This document shows positions 17,301 to 26,398 of a stretch of DNA of 64,000 bases, one piece after another (within the stretch, counting starts at the first letter, position 1; the number at the start of each line of letters is the position of its first letter). Position numbers and translations under genes: made by a program. The stretch is from positions 930,001 to 994,000 of the forward strand of contig NZ_CP035704.1 of assembly GCF_004168365.1 (NCBI RefSeq), given 5' to 3'. Origin of the DNA: Pseudolysobacter antarcticus. Its GTDB lineage: Bacteria; Pseudomonadota; Gammaproteobacteria; Xanthomonadales; Rhodanobacteraceae. The notes below the pieces were generated by a model. The model searched no databases, was not told the origin of the DNA, and saw only the letters and a list, made by a program, of their open reading frames with translations.

Positions 17301-19118
17301 TTACGCCGAAAACTGGTTCAGTGTCGTCAAAATCTGCTCGCCGTAACGCTCGAGTTTGCGCGCCCCGACGCCGCTGATCTGGCCGAGATCGTCTTCGTTG
17401 CTCGGTCGCTGCTGCGCAATCGCGAGCAAAGTCACATCGTGGAATATCACATACGCCGGCACGTTTTGTTCACGTGCGAGTTGCGCGCGCAGGTTGCGCA
17501 ACGCTTCCCATAACGCCTGATCCTGGCTGCGCAGCGTGCTGCCCGCGTTGCTGTTCTTTCCGCCCTTTTTGCCGCGGGTTCGCTCGCGCTTCTGTTCGAC
17601 ATCGCGTCGCAGTGCGACCGGCTGCTCGCCCTTCAGCACGGCACGACTCGCCGCGCTCAAACGCAAGCTGCCGAAACCTTGCACATCGACTTCGAGTAAA
17701 CCGTTCGCGACCATCTGGCGGAAGATGCTGCGCCATTCTTTTTCGCTGAGCTCGGCGCCGATGCCGAACGTACTAAGTTGCTGATGACCGAATTGCAGCA
17801 CGCGTTCGTTTTCTTCGCCACGCAGAATCGCGACCACATGCGCCACGCCAAATCGTTGGCCGCTGCGATACACGCACGACAACGCCTTTTGCACTGCAAG
17901 CGTCGCATCCCAGGTTTCCGCCGGTTCGAGGCAGTTGTCGCAATTGCCGCATGCGTCCGCCGCAAGTTGACCGAACGCGGCGAGCAGGCTCTGACGTCGA
18001 CAACGCACCGATTCGCAAAAGCCGATCAGCGCATCAAGCTTGTGCCGTTCCAGCCGCTTGCGTTCCTCGCTGGCATCGCCATTGGCGATCATCTGACTCA
18101 GCGAAACCACATCGCCGAGGCCGTACAACATCCACGCATCGGCGGGCTGTCCATCACGACCTGCGCGACCGGTTTCCTGATAATAACCCTCGATACTTTT
18201 CGGCAAATCCATATGCACCACAAAACGCACATCGGGTTTGTCGATGCCCATGCCGAACGCAATCGTTGCGACCATCACCACGCCATCTTCGCGCAAAAAA
18301 CGGCGCTGATTCGTCGCGCGCGCCGTCGCATCCATGCCGGCGTGATAGGGCAGGGCGTTGATGTCGTTATCGCAAAGCCACGCCGCGGTTTCGTCGACCT
18401 TCTTGCGCGACAGGCAATAGATGATTCCGGCGTCACCGTCGTGCGTCGCAAGAAAATCCTTGAGCTGGCGTCGACCATTGTCCTTTTGCTGAACACGATA
18501 ACGGATATTCGGTCGATCAAAACTCGCAACAAACTGGCGCGCGTCTTCGAGCCCGAGACGCTCGACGATTTCGCGTCGCGTCGGTTCATCGGCGGTAGCG
18601 GTCAGCGCGATGCGCGGCACGTTCGGATAACGTTCGTGCAGCAAATTTAGCTCGCGATATTCGGGTCGGAAATCATGGCCCCATTGCGATACGCAATGCG
18701 CCTCGTCGATGGCGAACAACGCAATCTTTGCCTCGTCCATCAGGGCGAGAAAACGCGACGTCAGCAAACGTTCCGGGGCGACATACAGCAGGTCGAGCTC
18801 GCCGCGCCGCAGTTGCTGCTCCACCGCGTAGGCGGCTTGGCCATCCAGCGAGGAGTTCAGCAAACCCGCACGCACGCCGAGCTGCGCCAGCGCATCGACC
18901 TGATCCTGCATCAGCGCGATCAACGGCGAAATCACGATCGCCGTGCCATCGCGCAACAGCGCCGGAATCTGGTAACACAAGGATTTGCCACCGCCCGTCG
19001 GCATCAGCACCAGGCTGTCGCCGCCGCTGGCCAGATGCTCGACGATGGCTTCTTGTTCGCCGCGAAAATCAGGATAACCAAAGATGTTGCGGAGCGTATC
19101 GCGAGCGCGTGTAGTCAT
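17301..19118 (-). CDS. recQ: ATP-dependent DNA helicase RecQ
   Basis: 3'-5' DNA helicase of the RecQ family (605 residues) acting in recombination and stalled-fork repair. Domains in order: helicase core with Walker A TGGGKS (41-46), DEAH box (138-141) followed by the RecQ aromatic loop [11 protein letters not shown], conserved [19 protein letters not shown] and [10 protein letters not shown]; zinc-binding Cys cluster around CGNCDNC; winged-helix RQC; and a C-terminal HRDC domain ([25 protein letters not shown]). I start at MTTRARDTL (19118): the frame continues upstream to 19295, but those 59 residues are not RecQ-like. Confidence 0.96.
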   Translation of the reverse strand: MTTRARDTLRNIFGYPDFRGEQEAIVEHLASGGDSLVLMPTGGGKSLCYQIPALLRDGTAIVISPLIALMQDQVDALAQLGVRAGLLNSSLDGQAAYAVEQQLRRGELDLLYVAPERLLTSRFLALMDEAKIALFAIDEAHCVSQWGHDFRPEYRELNLLHERYPNVPRIALTATADEPTRREIVERLGLEDARQFVASFDRPNIRYRVQQKDNGRRQLKDFLATHDGDAGIIYCLSRKKVDETAAWLCDNDINALPYHAGMDATARATNQRRFLREDGVVMVATIAFGMGIDKPDVRFVVHMDLPKSIEGYYQETGRAGRDGQPADAWMLYGLGDVVSLSQMIANGDASEERKRLERHKLDALIGFCESVRCRRQSLLAAFGQLAADACGNCDNCLEPAETWDATLAVQKALSCVYRSGQRFGVAHVVAILRGEENERVLQFGHQQLSTFGIGAELSEKEWRSIFRQMVANGLLEVDVQGFGSLRLSAASRAVLKGEQPVALRRDVEQKRERTRGKKGGKNSNAGSTLRSQDQALWEALRNLRAQLAREQNVPAYVIFHDVTLLAIAQQRPSNEDDLGQISGVGARKLERYGEQILTTLNQFSA

Positions 19119-19248
19119 GTTGTCTATGCTAACAAAGCACGCAGCGGCGCAGCGGATTTTTATTGGATGTCTGGCGTTTAAGCTAAGTGATCGCTGCCGC
19201 GAGAGTTGGGGTTTACCGCTGGGCACACGCAGACATGGACAGGAGCTA

Positions 19249-19683
19249 CTAATGGGGAGCGCATTCTTTGCCAAAGTTCGAAATCTTCCCACCAACTAAG
19301 ACTGACTGATAGCTACCGAATTGCCCGTAGCCTCCACCTGTTTGGACGCGGCCAGAAACATGGGCCCAGCCCTTCTTTCCCGGGAACCAATTATTGGGTA
19401 CGCACGTTTCGGTTCTGGGAAGAACCCAAATAGCAGCAAGATCTTCAAATCTCGACGGCGCAACGGTGCAGGTCTCCATCTCCAGGACGAACCACCCACA
19501 CGTCTCCACGAACTGTCCTTCGTATTCCGTTGGCGAAGAAACCAGATTCGAAAGCTGCACAAATCGTGCGGACGGACTAGCACAGCCAGCCAATGCGCTG
19601 ACTAGAAATAGCGCACAAAACCTCGTGTGACTGCTAACAATGATTTCGGCGGTTGCCAAGACACCAATTTTAACTGTCAGCAT
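19249..19683 (-). CDS. Putative lipoprotein of unknown function
   Basis: A 144-residue product with an N-terminal hydrophobic stretch and lipobox ALAGC ([17 protein letters not shown]). The mature part has four Cys and a pattern of short beta strands, with [13 protein letters not shown] and [20 protein letters not shown] resembling an OB-fold-type domain (weak inference). I chose ATG 19683 since it sets the lipobox at a normal distance; upstream in-frame ATGs run into the dps terminator. Lower GC than its neighbours recQ and dps, hinting at a separate origin. Function unknown. Confidence 0.6.
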   Translation of the reverse strand: MLTVKIGVLATAEIIVSSHTRFCALFLVSALAGCASPSARFVQLSNLVSSPTEYEGQFVETCGWFVLEMETCTVAPSRFEDLAAIWVLPRTETCVPNNWFPGKKGWAHVSGRVQTGGGYGQFGSYQSVLVGGKISNFGKECAPH

Positions 19684-19782
19684 GATGCGTTTGATCACGG
19701 GTTTGACCCCCAAAGCGTATTTACGTTGCGTTGATTGCGGATAAAACGTTGATCGCAGCAAACTAAGCATTGCAGCGCATGC

Positions 19783-19811
19783 AAAAATCCCGGCACGGTG
19801 CCGGGATTTTC
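19783..19811 (-). terminator. Rho-independent terminator of dps
   Basis: Perfect 12-bp inverted repeat AAAATCCCGGCA / TGCCGGGATTTT with loop CGG (19796-19798). On the minus strand the stem is followed by a T-run, and it lies 24 bases past the dps stop. The A-rich start of the stem means it could also stop rightward transcription. Confidence 0.88.
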
Positions 19812-19834
19812 GAACATCAAGAATGGCGCGAAAC

Positions 19835-20353
19835 TTACTGCAAATGCGCTTCGAGAAACCAGAGTGACTTGTCGAGCTCACGCGAGACCGCGGTGAACAA
19901 ATCCGCGGTGCCGGCATCACCCTCCTTGTCCGCCGTCTCGATCGCAGCGCGTGTGCTGGCGCCGAGCAACGCGTAGCGATCGGCGAGTAGCGCGACCATT
20001 TTCATGCCGTCGTAGCTATCGTGCGGCAGCTCGGGCAGGCGCGAGTTGCGCGCGGCGAGGCGTGCCGTTCCCATTGCCACACCACCCAGTGCGGTGACGC
20101 GCTCGGCAATCGTATCGACCGGCTCTTCGATGCCTTCGGCGAGGCTGTCGAACAACTCGTGCAGCGCGATGAAATACGGACCCTTGACGTTCCAGTGCGC
20201 CTGCTTCACCTGGCTGTAAAGATCGGCGGTGTCGGCGAGTTGCTGGTTGAGCAAGGCGATCATGCGCTCGCGCAGTTTCGGCTTCAGATCGATGCGCGTC
20301 GGGTTGCTGGATTTGTTGTTGGTCGTGGTGGTGGTTTTGTTGATCTTGCTCAT
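19835..20353 (-). CDS. dps: DNA protection during starvation protein Dps
   Basis: Ferritin-like mini-ferritin (172 residues) that binds DNA and oxidises Fe(II) with hydrogen peroxide. The ferroxidase ligands are visible in KQAHWNVKGPYFIALHELFDSLAEGIEEPVDTIAERV (His, His, Asp, Glu), shared between two subunits. The N-terminus is a Lys/Thr/Asn-rich tail (MSKINKTTTTTNNKSS) of the type used for DNA contact. ATG 20353 is preceded by AGGAACC. It has its own strong terminator and is divergent from hrpA. Regulation by OxyR or RpoS is common in the family but no site was proven here. Confidence 0.95.
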   Translation of the reverse strand: MSKINKTTTTTNNKSSNPTRIDLKPKLRERMIALLNQQLADTADLYSQVKQAHWNVKGPYFIALHELFDSLAEGIEEPVDTIAERVTALGGVAMGTARLAARNSRLPELPHDSYDGMKMVALLADRYALLGASTRAAIETADKEGDAGTADLFTAVSRELDKSLWFLEAHLQ

Positions 20354-20508
20354 CGCGGTTCCTTGCAAGTTCGGGCGGAGGTGATCGCCACTATACTGCA
20401 GCACCTTGCCAAGAAAAAATCGATTGTCACGATGAGTTCGATACGGTCTGTGAATCGCGAATCGCATGCGTTGAATTTGCGTGGTGTGGCCGCAAATCGA
20501 CTCTCTGT

Positions 20509-23500
20509 TTGAATCGTCTTGTCGTGATTGATATCCGCGTGAATTCTCCCGTTGCTAGCACCGATCCGCTGAACCAGCTGCGCTCCGACTTGCGCGAAAC
20601 GTTACTGGTCGATCGGCTGCGCCTGAAGCGTGAGCTGGATCGTCTCGCCGCGCAGGCTGAACCGAAACCGCAAGCACTCTCGGCGCTGAGTCAACGCATC
20701 GCGCAGGCGCGTACAAAATATGCGCAGAGGATGAAAAATCGTCCGCTCATCCAGCTCGATGACAGCCTGCCGATCACGGCCAAGGCCGATCTCATCGTCG
20801 AGCTGATTCGCAAGCATCAGGTGCTCGTGATCGCCGGCGAAACCGGATCTGGCAAAACCACGCAATTGCCGAAATTATGTCTCGCCGCCGGCCGCGGCAA
20901 GGATGGCCTGATCGGTTGCACGCAGCCGCGTCGCATCGCCGCGCGTAGTGTGGCACGACGTGTCGCCGACGAACTCGGCACGCCGCTCGGCACGACGGTC
21001 GGGTTTCAAGTTCGGTTCAACGAACAGGTCGGCGAAAACGCGCTGATCAAGTTCATGACTGACGGCATTCTGCTCGCCGAAACGCAGGGCGATGCTTGGC
21101 TGAACGCGTACGACACGTTGATTATCGACGAAGCACACGAACGCAGCCTCAACATCGATTTCCTGCTCGGATACCTGAAACGCCTGCTCGCGAAACGGCG
21201 CGATCTCAAACTGATTGTGACTTCGGCGACGATCGATACGTCGCGCTTTGCCGAATTTTTCGACGGCGCGCCGGTGCTCGATATCGAAGGTCGCGGTTAT
21301 CCGGTCGAGGTGCGTTATCGGCCGTGGGAGGATGCCGCCGGTGAGCGTGTCGAACGCAGCCAGCTCGATGCGATCGTGGCGGCGGTGGATGAAATCACGC
21401 AGTCGGACGGCCTCGGCGATATCCTGATTTTTCTTGCCGGCGAACGCGAAATTCGCGAAACCCATCTCGCGCTGGAGAAACGCAAATATCGCGAAACCGA
21501 GGTATTGCCGTTGTATGCGCGCCTGTCCGGCAATGATCAGGATCGTGTGTTCAAACCGGGGCCGAAACGGCGCGTCGTGCTCGCGACCAATGTCGCGGAA
21601 ACATCGTTGACGGTGCCGCGCATTCGCTACGTGATCGATCCCGGCACCGCGCGCGTGAAGCGCTACAGCCAGCGCAATCAGATCGAGCGCCTGCACATCG
21701 AGCCGATCTCGCAAGCGGCGGCGGATCAGCGCAAGGGCCGTTGCGGACGCATCGCCGCGGGTGTGTGTGTGCGGCTGTATGGCGAGGATGATTTTTCGCA
21801 ACGGGCGCGCTACACCGATCCCGAAATCATGCGCACCTCGCTGGCCGGCGTGATCCTGCGCATGCTGAGTTTGCGACTCGGCGAAGTCGAACAATTTCCG
21901 TTTGTCGAGGCGCCGCCGGAGCGCGCGATTGCCGACGGTTACCGCAAGCTCGGCGAGATCGGCGCGATCGATACACAACGCAAGATTACCGAGCTTGGCA
22001 AGACTATCGCCAAATTGCCGGTGGATGTCGCACTCGGGCGTATGCTGCTCGAAGCACGCGACAAAAATGCCTTGCGCGAACTGCATGTGCTCGCGGCGTT
22101 TCTGAGTACGCAGGATCCGCGTGAACGCCCGAGCGAAGCGCGTGCATTGGCCGATGCGGCGCACGCTGAGTTTGTCGACAAGCAATCCGATTTTGTCGGT
22201 GTGCTGCAGTTGTGGAATGCGTACCAAACCGCGCACGAAGACCTCACCCAATCGCGCTTGCGCGACTGGTGCCAAGCGCGTTTTCTATCGTATTTGCGCA
22301 TGCGCGAATGGCGCGAACTGCATCGGCAATTGATGTTGATCACGCAAGAGTTGAGCTGGTCGCAGAATAGCGAAGCAGCAAGTTTCGAGGCCGTGCATCG
22401 CTGTCTGCTGTCAGGCTGGCCGACGCAAGTGGCACGTCGCGACGAGCGTGGTGCATACGAGGGTGCGCGGCAACGGAAATACCAGATATTCCCCGGTTCG
22501 GCACTCGCCAAACACGGCCCGGCGTGGTTGCTTACCGGCCAGATCCTCGATACGCAACGCGTGTATGCGCTGAACAACGCGCGTGTTGAGCCGCTGTGGA
22601 TCGAGCAGCAATGCGCGCATCTGCTCAAACGCAGTTGGCGTGATCCACACTGGTCGCGCAAGCAGGGCGCAGTGATGGCGTTCGAGCAGGTGACCTTGTT
22701 CGGGCTGACGCTGGTCGAACGGCGTGCGGTGCGTTATGCGAAACAGAATGCGCACGAGGCGCGCGAAGTATTTATCCGCGAAGCGCTGGTGTCCGGCGAG
22801 ATCGATTGCCGCGCCGATTTCCTGCGCTCCAACACGCGTGTGCTGCACGAAGCGCACGAGCTCGAAGCCAAGCAACGACGTCAAGGCATGTTGCGCAGCG
22901 ATGACGAACTCTGCGTTTTCTTCGATCCTAAATTGCCCGCGGATATTTGCACTGCGGCGGCGCTGGACGCTTGGTACAAACAGGCGAGTCCGGCAGTGCA
23001 AGCGTCCATGCGCTGGTCGCTCGATGATGTGTTGGTAGCGACTGCCGGCATCGGCGCGGGGGCATTTCCGGCCGCGCTCGAGCTCGCAGGAACATCGCTC
23101 AAACTCGAGTATCGTTTTGTGCCGGGCGATGCGGCGGACGGCGTGACCCTGCATCTGCCACTGGCCTTGCTGAATGCGGTTGATGCCATACGGATCGAAT
23201 GGCTGGTGCCGGGTTTGCTCGCGGAAAAAGTGACTGAGTTGATTCGCGGCTTGCCGAAGGCGATTCGTCGCAATTTCGTGCCGGCACCGGATTTCGCGCG
23301 CGCATTTTGCGAAGCGCAATCGGGCGCTATGGCAGCATCCGCACTGCGCCCGCTGACGCAGGTATTGGCGGCATTTCTGCAGCGTGCCACCGGCGTGGCG
23401 ATTACGCCTGACAGTTTCGACGAGACAGCGCTCGATGCGCATTTGCGCATGAACCTGCGCGTGTTCGACGAGCATGGCAAAACGGTGGCGCAAGGCCGTG

Positions 23501-24429
23501 ATCTGCCAGAGCTGCAACGTGAGTTTGCCGCCGCCGCGCGCGCTGCGTTTTCGCGTCGCACCGATACCGCGATCACACGCGAGCATGTCAGCGAATTCGA
23601 CATGGACGAGATTCCGGTAACACTCGGCGAGGCCGGCGGTTTGCAGGCGTTTCCGGCGCTGGTCGATCTCGGCGAGACGGTTGCCTTGCGCGTGTTTGAG
23701 AGTTTTTCCGAGGCGGCGATGCAGCATCGTCTCGGTGTGCAACGCCTGCTGCGTCGCGGTCTGGCGGATCGGATCAAACAAGCGCGGCGACAATTGCCGT
23801 TGAGTCCGGCGTTGGGCCTCAAATATGCGGCCCTCGGCAGCATCGAACATCTGCGTGAGGATTTGATCGAGGCCGCATTTTTAAGTTGTTGTGCCGAGGT
23901 CGATCTCAACGTGCGTACGCGCGTGGTATTCGAGCATTTGCAGCACGATGTCGGCCGCGCAATTTTCCCTACTGCCGTTGCTCGATTAAAACTTGGCGAA
24001 GCCGTGATCGCCGCGTATATCGAATTGCTACCCTGGTTGGAGCCGCCGCTGCTCGGTTTTGCGCGCGCGAACTACGATGACTTGCGCGAGCAACTTGCTG
24101 AACTATTACATTCGGGATTTTTGCGCGAGGTCGAGAATGCGCGCTTGGCGCACTACCCGCGGTACCTGCGCGCGATGCGTCTGCGTGCGGAACGATTACG
24201 CCAGGATCCCGTGCGCGATCAGGCGCGCATGATCAATGTGCAACCGTATTGGCGCGCGTACCTCGCCTTGCGTGCAGAACGTGGCAGCAGCGCAGACGCT
24301 GGTCTGGATGAATTGCGCTGGCTGATCGAGGAGCTGCGGGTATCGCTATTTGCGCAGGAGCTGAAAACCGCCGAAGCCGTATCGGGCAAGCGTCTGAGCC
24401 GCCTGCTCGAAATCTTGCAACAACAATAA
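20509..24429 (+). CDS. hrpA: ATP-dependent RNA helicase HrpA
   Basis: DEAH-box RNA helicase of about 1306 residues, in E. coli involved in rescuing stalled or collided ribosomes and in mRNA processing. Walker A GETGSGKT (110-117), DEAH (207-210), SATIDTSRFAEFF, TNVAETSLTVPRIRYVIDPG and QRKGRCGR all match, followed by HA2/OB domains and the long DUF3418 C-terminal region. Full length for HrpA. The start is uncertain: the frame opens with TTG 20509, with GTG at 20524 and 20539 as alternatives and no strong ribosome site. It is divergent from dps. Confidence 0.95.
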   Translation: MNRLVVIDIRVNSPVASTDPLNQLRSDLRETLLVDRLRLKRELDRLAAQAEPKPQALSALSQRIAQARTKYAQRMKNRPLIQLDDSLPITAKADLIVELIRKHQVLVIAGETGSGKTTQLPKLCLAAGRGKDGLIGCTQPRRIAARSVARRVADELGTPLGTTVGFQVRFNEQVGENALIKFMTDGILLAETQGDAWLNAYDTLIIDEAHERSLNIDFLLGYLKRLLAKRRDLKLIVTSATIDTSRFAEFFDGAPVLDIEGRGYPVEVRYRPWEDAAGERVERSQLDAIVAAVDEITQSDGLGDILIFLAGEREIRETHLALEKRKYRETEVLPLYARLSGNDQDRVFKPGPKRRVVLATNVAETSLTVPRIRYVIDPGTARVKRYSQRNQIERLHIEPISQAAADQRKGRCGRIAAGVCVRLYGEDDFSQRARYTDPEIMRTSLAGVILRMLSLRLGEVEQFPFVEAPPERAIADGYRKLGEIGAIDTQRKITELGKTIAKLPVDVALGRMLLEARDKNALRELHVLAAFLSTQDPRERPSEARALADAAHAEFVDKQSDFVGVLQLWNAYQTAHEDLTQSRLRDWCQARFLSYLRMREWRELHRQLMLITQELSWSQNSEAASFEAVHRCLLSGWPTQVARRDERGAYEGARQRKYQIFPGSALAKHGPAWLLTGQILDTQRVYALNNARVEPLWIEQQCAHLLKRSWRDPHWSRKQGAVMAFEQVTLFGLTLVERRAVRYAKQNAHEAREVFIREALVSGEIDCRADFLRSNTRVLHEAHELEAKQRRQGMLRSDDELCVFFDPKLPADICTAAALDAWYKQASPAVQASMRWSLDDVLVATAGIGAGAFPAALELAGTSLKLEYRFVPGDAADGVTLHLPLALLNAVDAIRIEWLVPGLLAEKVTELIRGLPKAIRRNFVPAPDFARAFCEAQSGAMAASALRPLTQVLAAFLQRATGVAITPDSFDETALDAHLRMNLRVFDEHGKTVAQGRDLPELQREFAAAARAAFSRRTDTAITREHVSEFDMDEIPVTLGEAGGLQAFPALVDLGETVALRVFESFSEAAMQHRLGVQRLLRRGLADRIKQARRQLPLSPALGLKYAALGSIEHLREDLIEAAFLSCCAEVDLNVRTRVVFEHLQHDVGRAIFPTAVARLKLGEAVIAAYIELLPWLEPPLLGFARANYDDLREQLAELLHSGFLREVENARLAHYPRYLRAMRLRAERLRQDPVRDQARMINVQPYWRAYLALRAERGSSADAGLDELRWLIEELRVSLFAQELKTAEAVSGKRLSRLLEILQQQ

Positions 24430-24430
24430 G

Positions 24431-24466
24431 CGAGCCGGAAACGCTGGCGATAGCAGCTCCGGCTCG
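24431..24466. terminator. Hairpin between convergent hrpA and hypothetical gene
   Basis: Perfect 9-bp stem CGAGCCGGA / TCCGGCTCG starting right after the hrpA stop codon, with an 18-base loop. No T-run follows on either strand, so it is a weak or protein-assisted terminator at best. Confidence 0.35.
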
Positions 24467-24479
24467 ACGTCGAGATTGC

Positions 24480-24947
24480 CTACTTCAAGCGCTTCACGCG
24501 CAGATTGCAATCGGTATTGTCGACATACAGCAACCAGCTTCCCATCAGCATCGGCTTGATCGTGACCTTCGCATCGGCGGTGTGGTAATTCAGGCAGCCG
24601 GTGCCGGATTCGGCTTGCTGCCATTCTTGGCCGTTCTTTAGTTTGAACGTGGTTTTGCCGCGCCAGCCGGTGAATTGGCCATCGATTTGATCGTTCACCG
24701 TGACTTTGTCTGAGGCTTCCGGATAGAACGTCTCTTCCACAGCGTGCGCCTTGGTCAAAGTGCCAGTGCTGTGCGATTGCAGCCAGTCGTTGAGCGATTT
24801 GAGTTCGGCGGCACTGAGCTTGTCCAGCCCTGTGGCGTGCATTTCGCCTTGCGACATGCGTTCTTCCAGGCTGGAGTAACTGACTGCATTTGCCACGGAA
24901 AGCAGGCCGAAGGTCAGGCCGAAGATGCTCGCAAGTCTCAATTTCAT
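24480..24947 (-). CDS. Conserved secreted protein of unknown function
   Basis: A 155-residue product with a clear signal peptide (MKLRLASIFGLTFGLLSVANA). The mature N-terminus SLEERMSQGEMHATGLDKLSAAEL carries a short helical motif I associate with conserved hypothetical proteins of Lysobacterales. The second half is beta-rich, with WRGKTTFKLKNGQEWQQAESG and two Cys (GCLNYH, DCNLRV) that could pair. It resembles small periplasmic OB/SH3-like proteins, but I cannot name a function. Converges with hrpA; upstream is a long spacer. Confidence 0.75.
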   Translation of the reverse strand: MKLRLASIFGLTFGLLSVANAVSYSSLEERMSQGEMHATGLDKLSAAELKSLNDWLQSHSTGTLTKAHAVEETFYPEASDKVTVNDQIDGQFTGWRGKTTFKLKNGQEWQQAESGTGCLNYHTADAKVTIKPMLMGSWLLYVDNTDCNLRVKRLK

Positions 24948-25400
24948 GGAAACCTCTTAAAAGATTGGCGACAGTTTTGTCGCAACTGAATCAAACTGAG
25001 ATTGTAACGGCAACGCCGCTCGACGCGCATCGTCGAAATCAGTCGGTTATGAAATATGACGATCAGATTGTTGTGCAATGCGGCACGTGGATGGAAGCCA
25101 TCACATACGGGAAGCCGGGATTTTACTTGTGGAATGGCTCTGTTTGAAGGCGCGGAATTCGTCGCAAATGTCACAATTTGCCAACATCGTCATGGAATAT
25201 TCCCTGCACATACAGCAATTTAACAATGGTTGCTTGTATTTGACCTATACTTTGTGCATCACTGCAGCATAACGCGCTCAAACTTGGCGCGCTGTGCTGC
25301 TGGAAATTTTTGCCAAAAGCCTGTGGAAGGACGTTCAATCGCCCTTGCGGCTATGTGGTTTCCGGGTAAGTCTTACATGATGTCGGTTGGAGTAAATCGC
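24948..25400. other. Divergent spacer between two secreted-protein genes
   Basis: About 450 bases without a supported gene. It is noticeably AT-richer than the surroundings. CTATACT at 25245-25251 could be a -10 element for the rightward gene, 150 bases before its start. Nothing else was recognised. Confidence 0.4.
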
Positions 25401-26297
25401 ATGCAATTTCGTTTCTTGGCACTTGGCGGGGTTTTGGGTCTGATCGGTGGATTGGCGCACGCGAGCAGTTTTCCGCTGTATTTGCAGGAAGAGGACGTCC
25501 CGACGATCAACAATTATGCGACTGGTTCCAACCTATTCACGCTCACCGTATCTCAGCCTGTGCTGTGCGCAAATACCGGGCCTGCAGCCGCCGGCGGGCA
25601 AAACGGCGGCCTGATAAATCCGGTCTATTCGAATTTTGTCTTCGGACCTTACACGGTGCCGCAAAGCGGTGTGCCTGTGCAAACGCCATCGGTTGGCTTG
25701 ACCAATGTTCAATATAAAACGTCGTTAACGCCAGCGACGTATGTGTTGCAGGCCGACTCTTCTCTGGGCACACCTCCATTGGTTTGTTATGTCACCGACG
25801 CCAATGGTGTGCGCAAGCCTACCAGCGATATTTTTGTGGATAATTTTGATCATGACTACACCGTGGGGGCGACACCGGATATCTACGACAGCTCAGTTAC
25901 CGTCACGGTCGAAGCAACTCCGCCCCCTGGCTACTATAAGTTTTATGTCGATATAAAGATTCCTACCCCAGCGCAGTCGGCGAATTTCGTGCTGCGTGAT
26001 GGTTACAACACACGCGTTTTCAATAACACTGGCGGTGGCTGGTGTCAGGCTGGAAGCACGACGGACACGCTCTGCCCTGTTTCTACGACCCTCGGGGATA
26101 TCAACTTCACCCAGACGCTGAATTCGAGCAGCTTGCCGACGCAAATTCGTTTCATCGTTTTCCGCCAGTACAACATCGGCATTACGCCGAATCCCGGCGA
26201 GTTGCTCGCTCTCGCGGCCTTGTTCTCGCCGAGCAATATTGCCGAAATTCCGCTAGGCAATAATGTCGGGGCAGCCGTCGCTCCGACTCCGCAATAA
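25401..26297 (+). CDS. Hypothetical secreted protein
   Basis: A 298-residue product with a signal peptide (MQFRFLALGGVLGLIGGLAHA, then SSFPLYLQEEDVP). The mature protein is rich in Thr, Pro, Asn and aromatic residues and looks beta-structured, with segments such as NYATGSNLFTLTVSQPV, VTVTVEATPPPGYYKFYVDI and TQIRFIVFRQYNIGITPNPGEL. Four or more Cys are spaced through it. I do not recognise the family. ATG 25401 is chosen because GGAG at 25388-25391 sits nine bases upstream and the signal peptide begins there. A strong terminator follows, so it is probably monocistronic. Confidence 0.68.
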   Translation: MQFRFLALGGVLGLIGGLAHASSFPLYLQEEDVPTINNYATGSNLFTLTVSQPVLCANTGPAAAGGQNGGLINPVYSNFVFGPYTVPQSGVPVQTPSVGLTNVQYKTSLTPATYVLQADSSLGTPPLVCYVTDANGVRKPTSDIFVDNFDHDYTVGATPDIYDSSVTVTVEATPPPGYYKFYVDIKIPTPAQSANFVLRDGYNTRVFNNTGGGWCQAGSTTDTLCPVSTTLGDINFTQTLNSSSLPTQIRFIVFRQYNIGITPNPGELLALAALFSPSNIAEIPLGNNVGAAVAPTPQ

Positions 26298-26321
26298 ATC
26301 GCGTTGCACAATCGACACTCG

Positions 26322-26350
26322 AACGCGGCCTCCGGGCCGCGTTTTTTTTG
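26322..26350 (+). terminator. Rho-independent terminator
   Basis: Nine-bp GC-rich stem AACGCGGCC / GGCCGCGTT with loop TCCG, followed by eight T. It ends the hypothetical secreted-protein transcript 25 bases after its stop and insulates relA. Confidence 0.9.
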
Positions 26351-26398
26351 CTCATGAAAATCCCGAGCGTGTGTCCTGATCCACGCTAGAATCATCGC

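Noticed and set aside
20875-23850. Long minus-strand frames opposite hrpA (466 and 479 codons)
   Set aside because: Antisense to conserved helicase motifs and without protein-like features.
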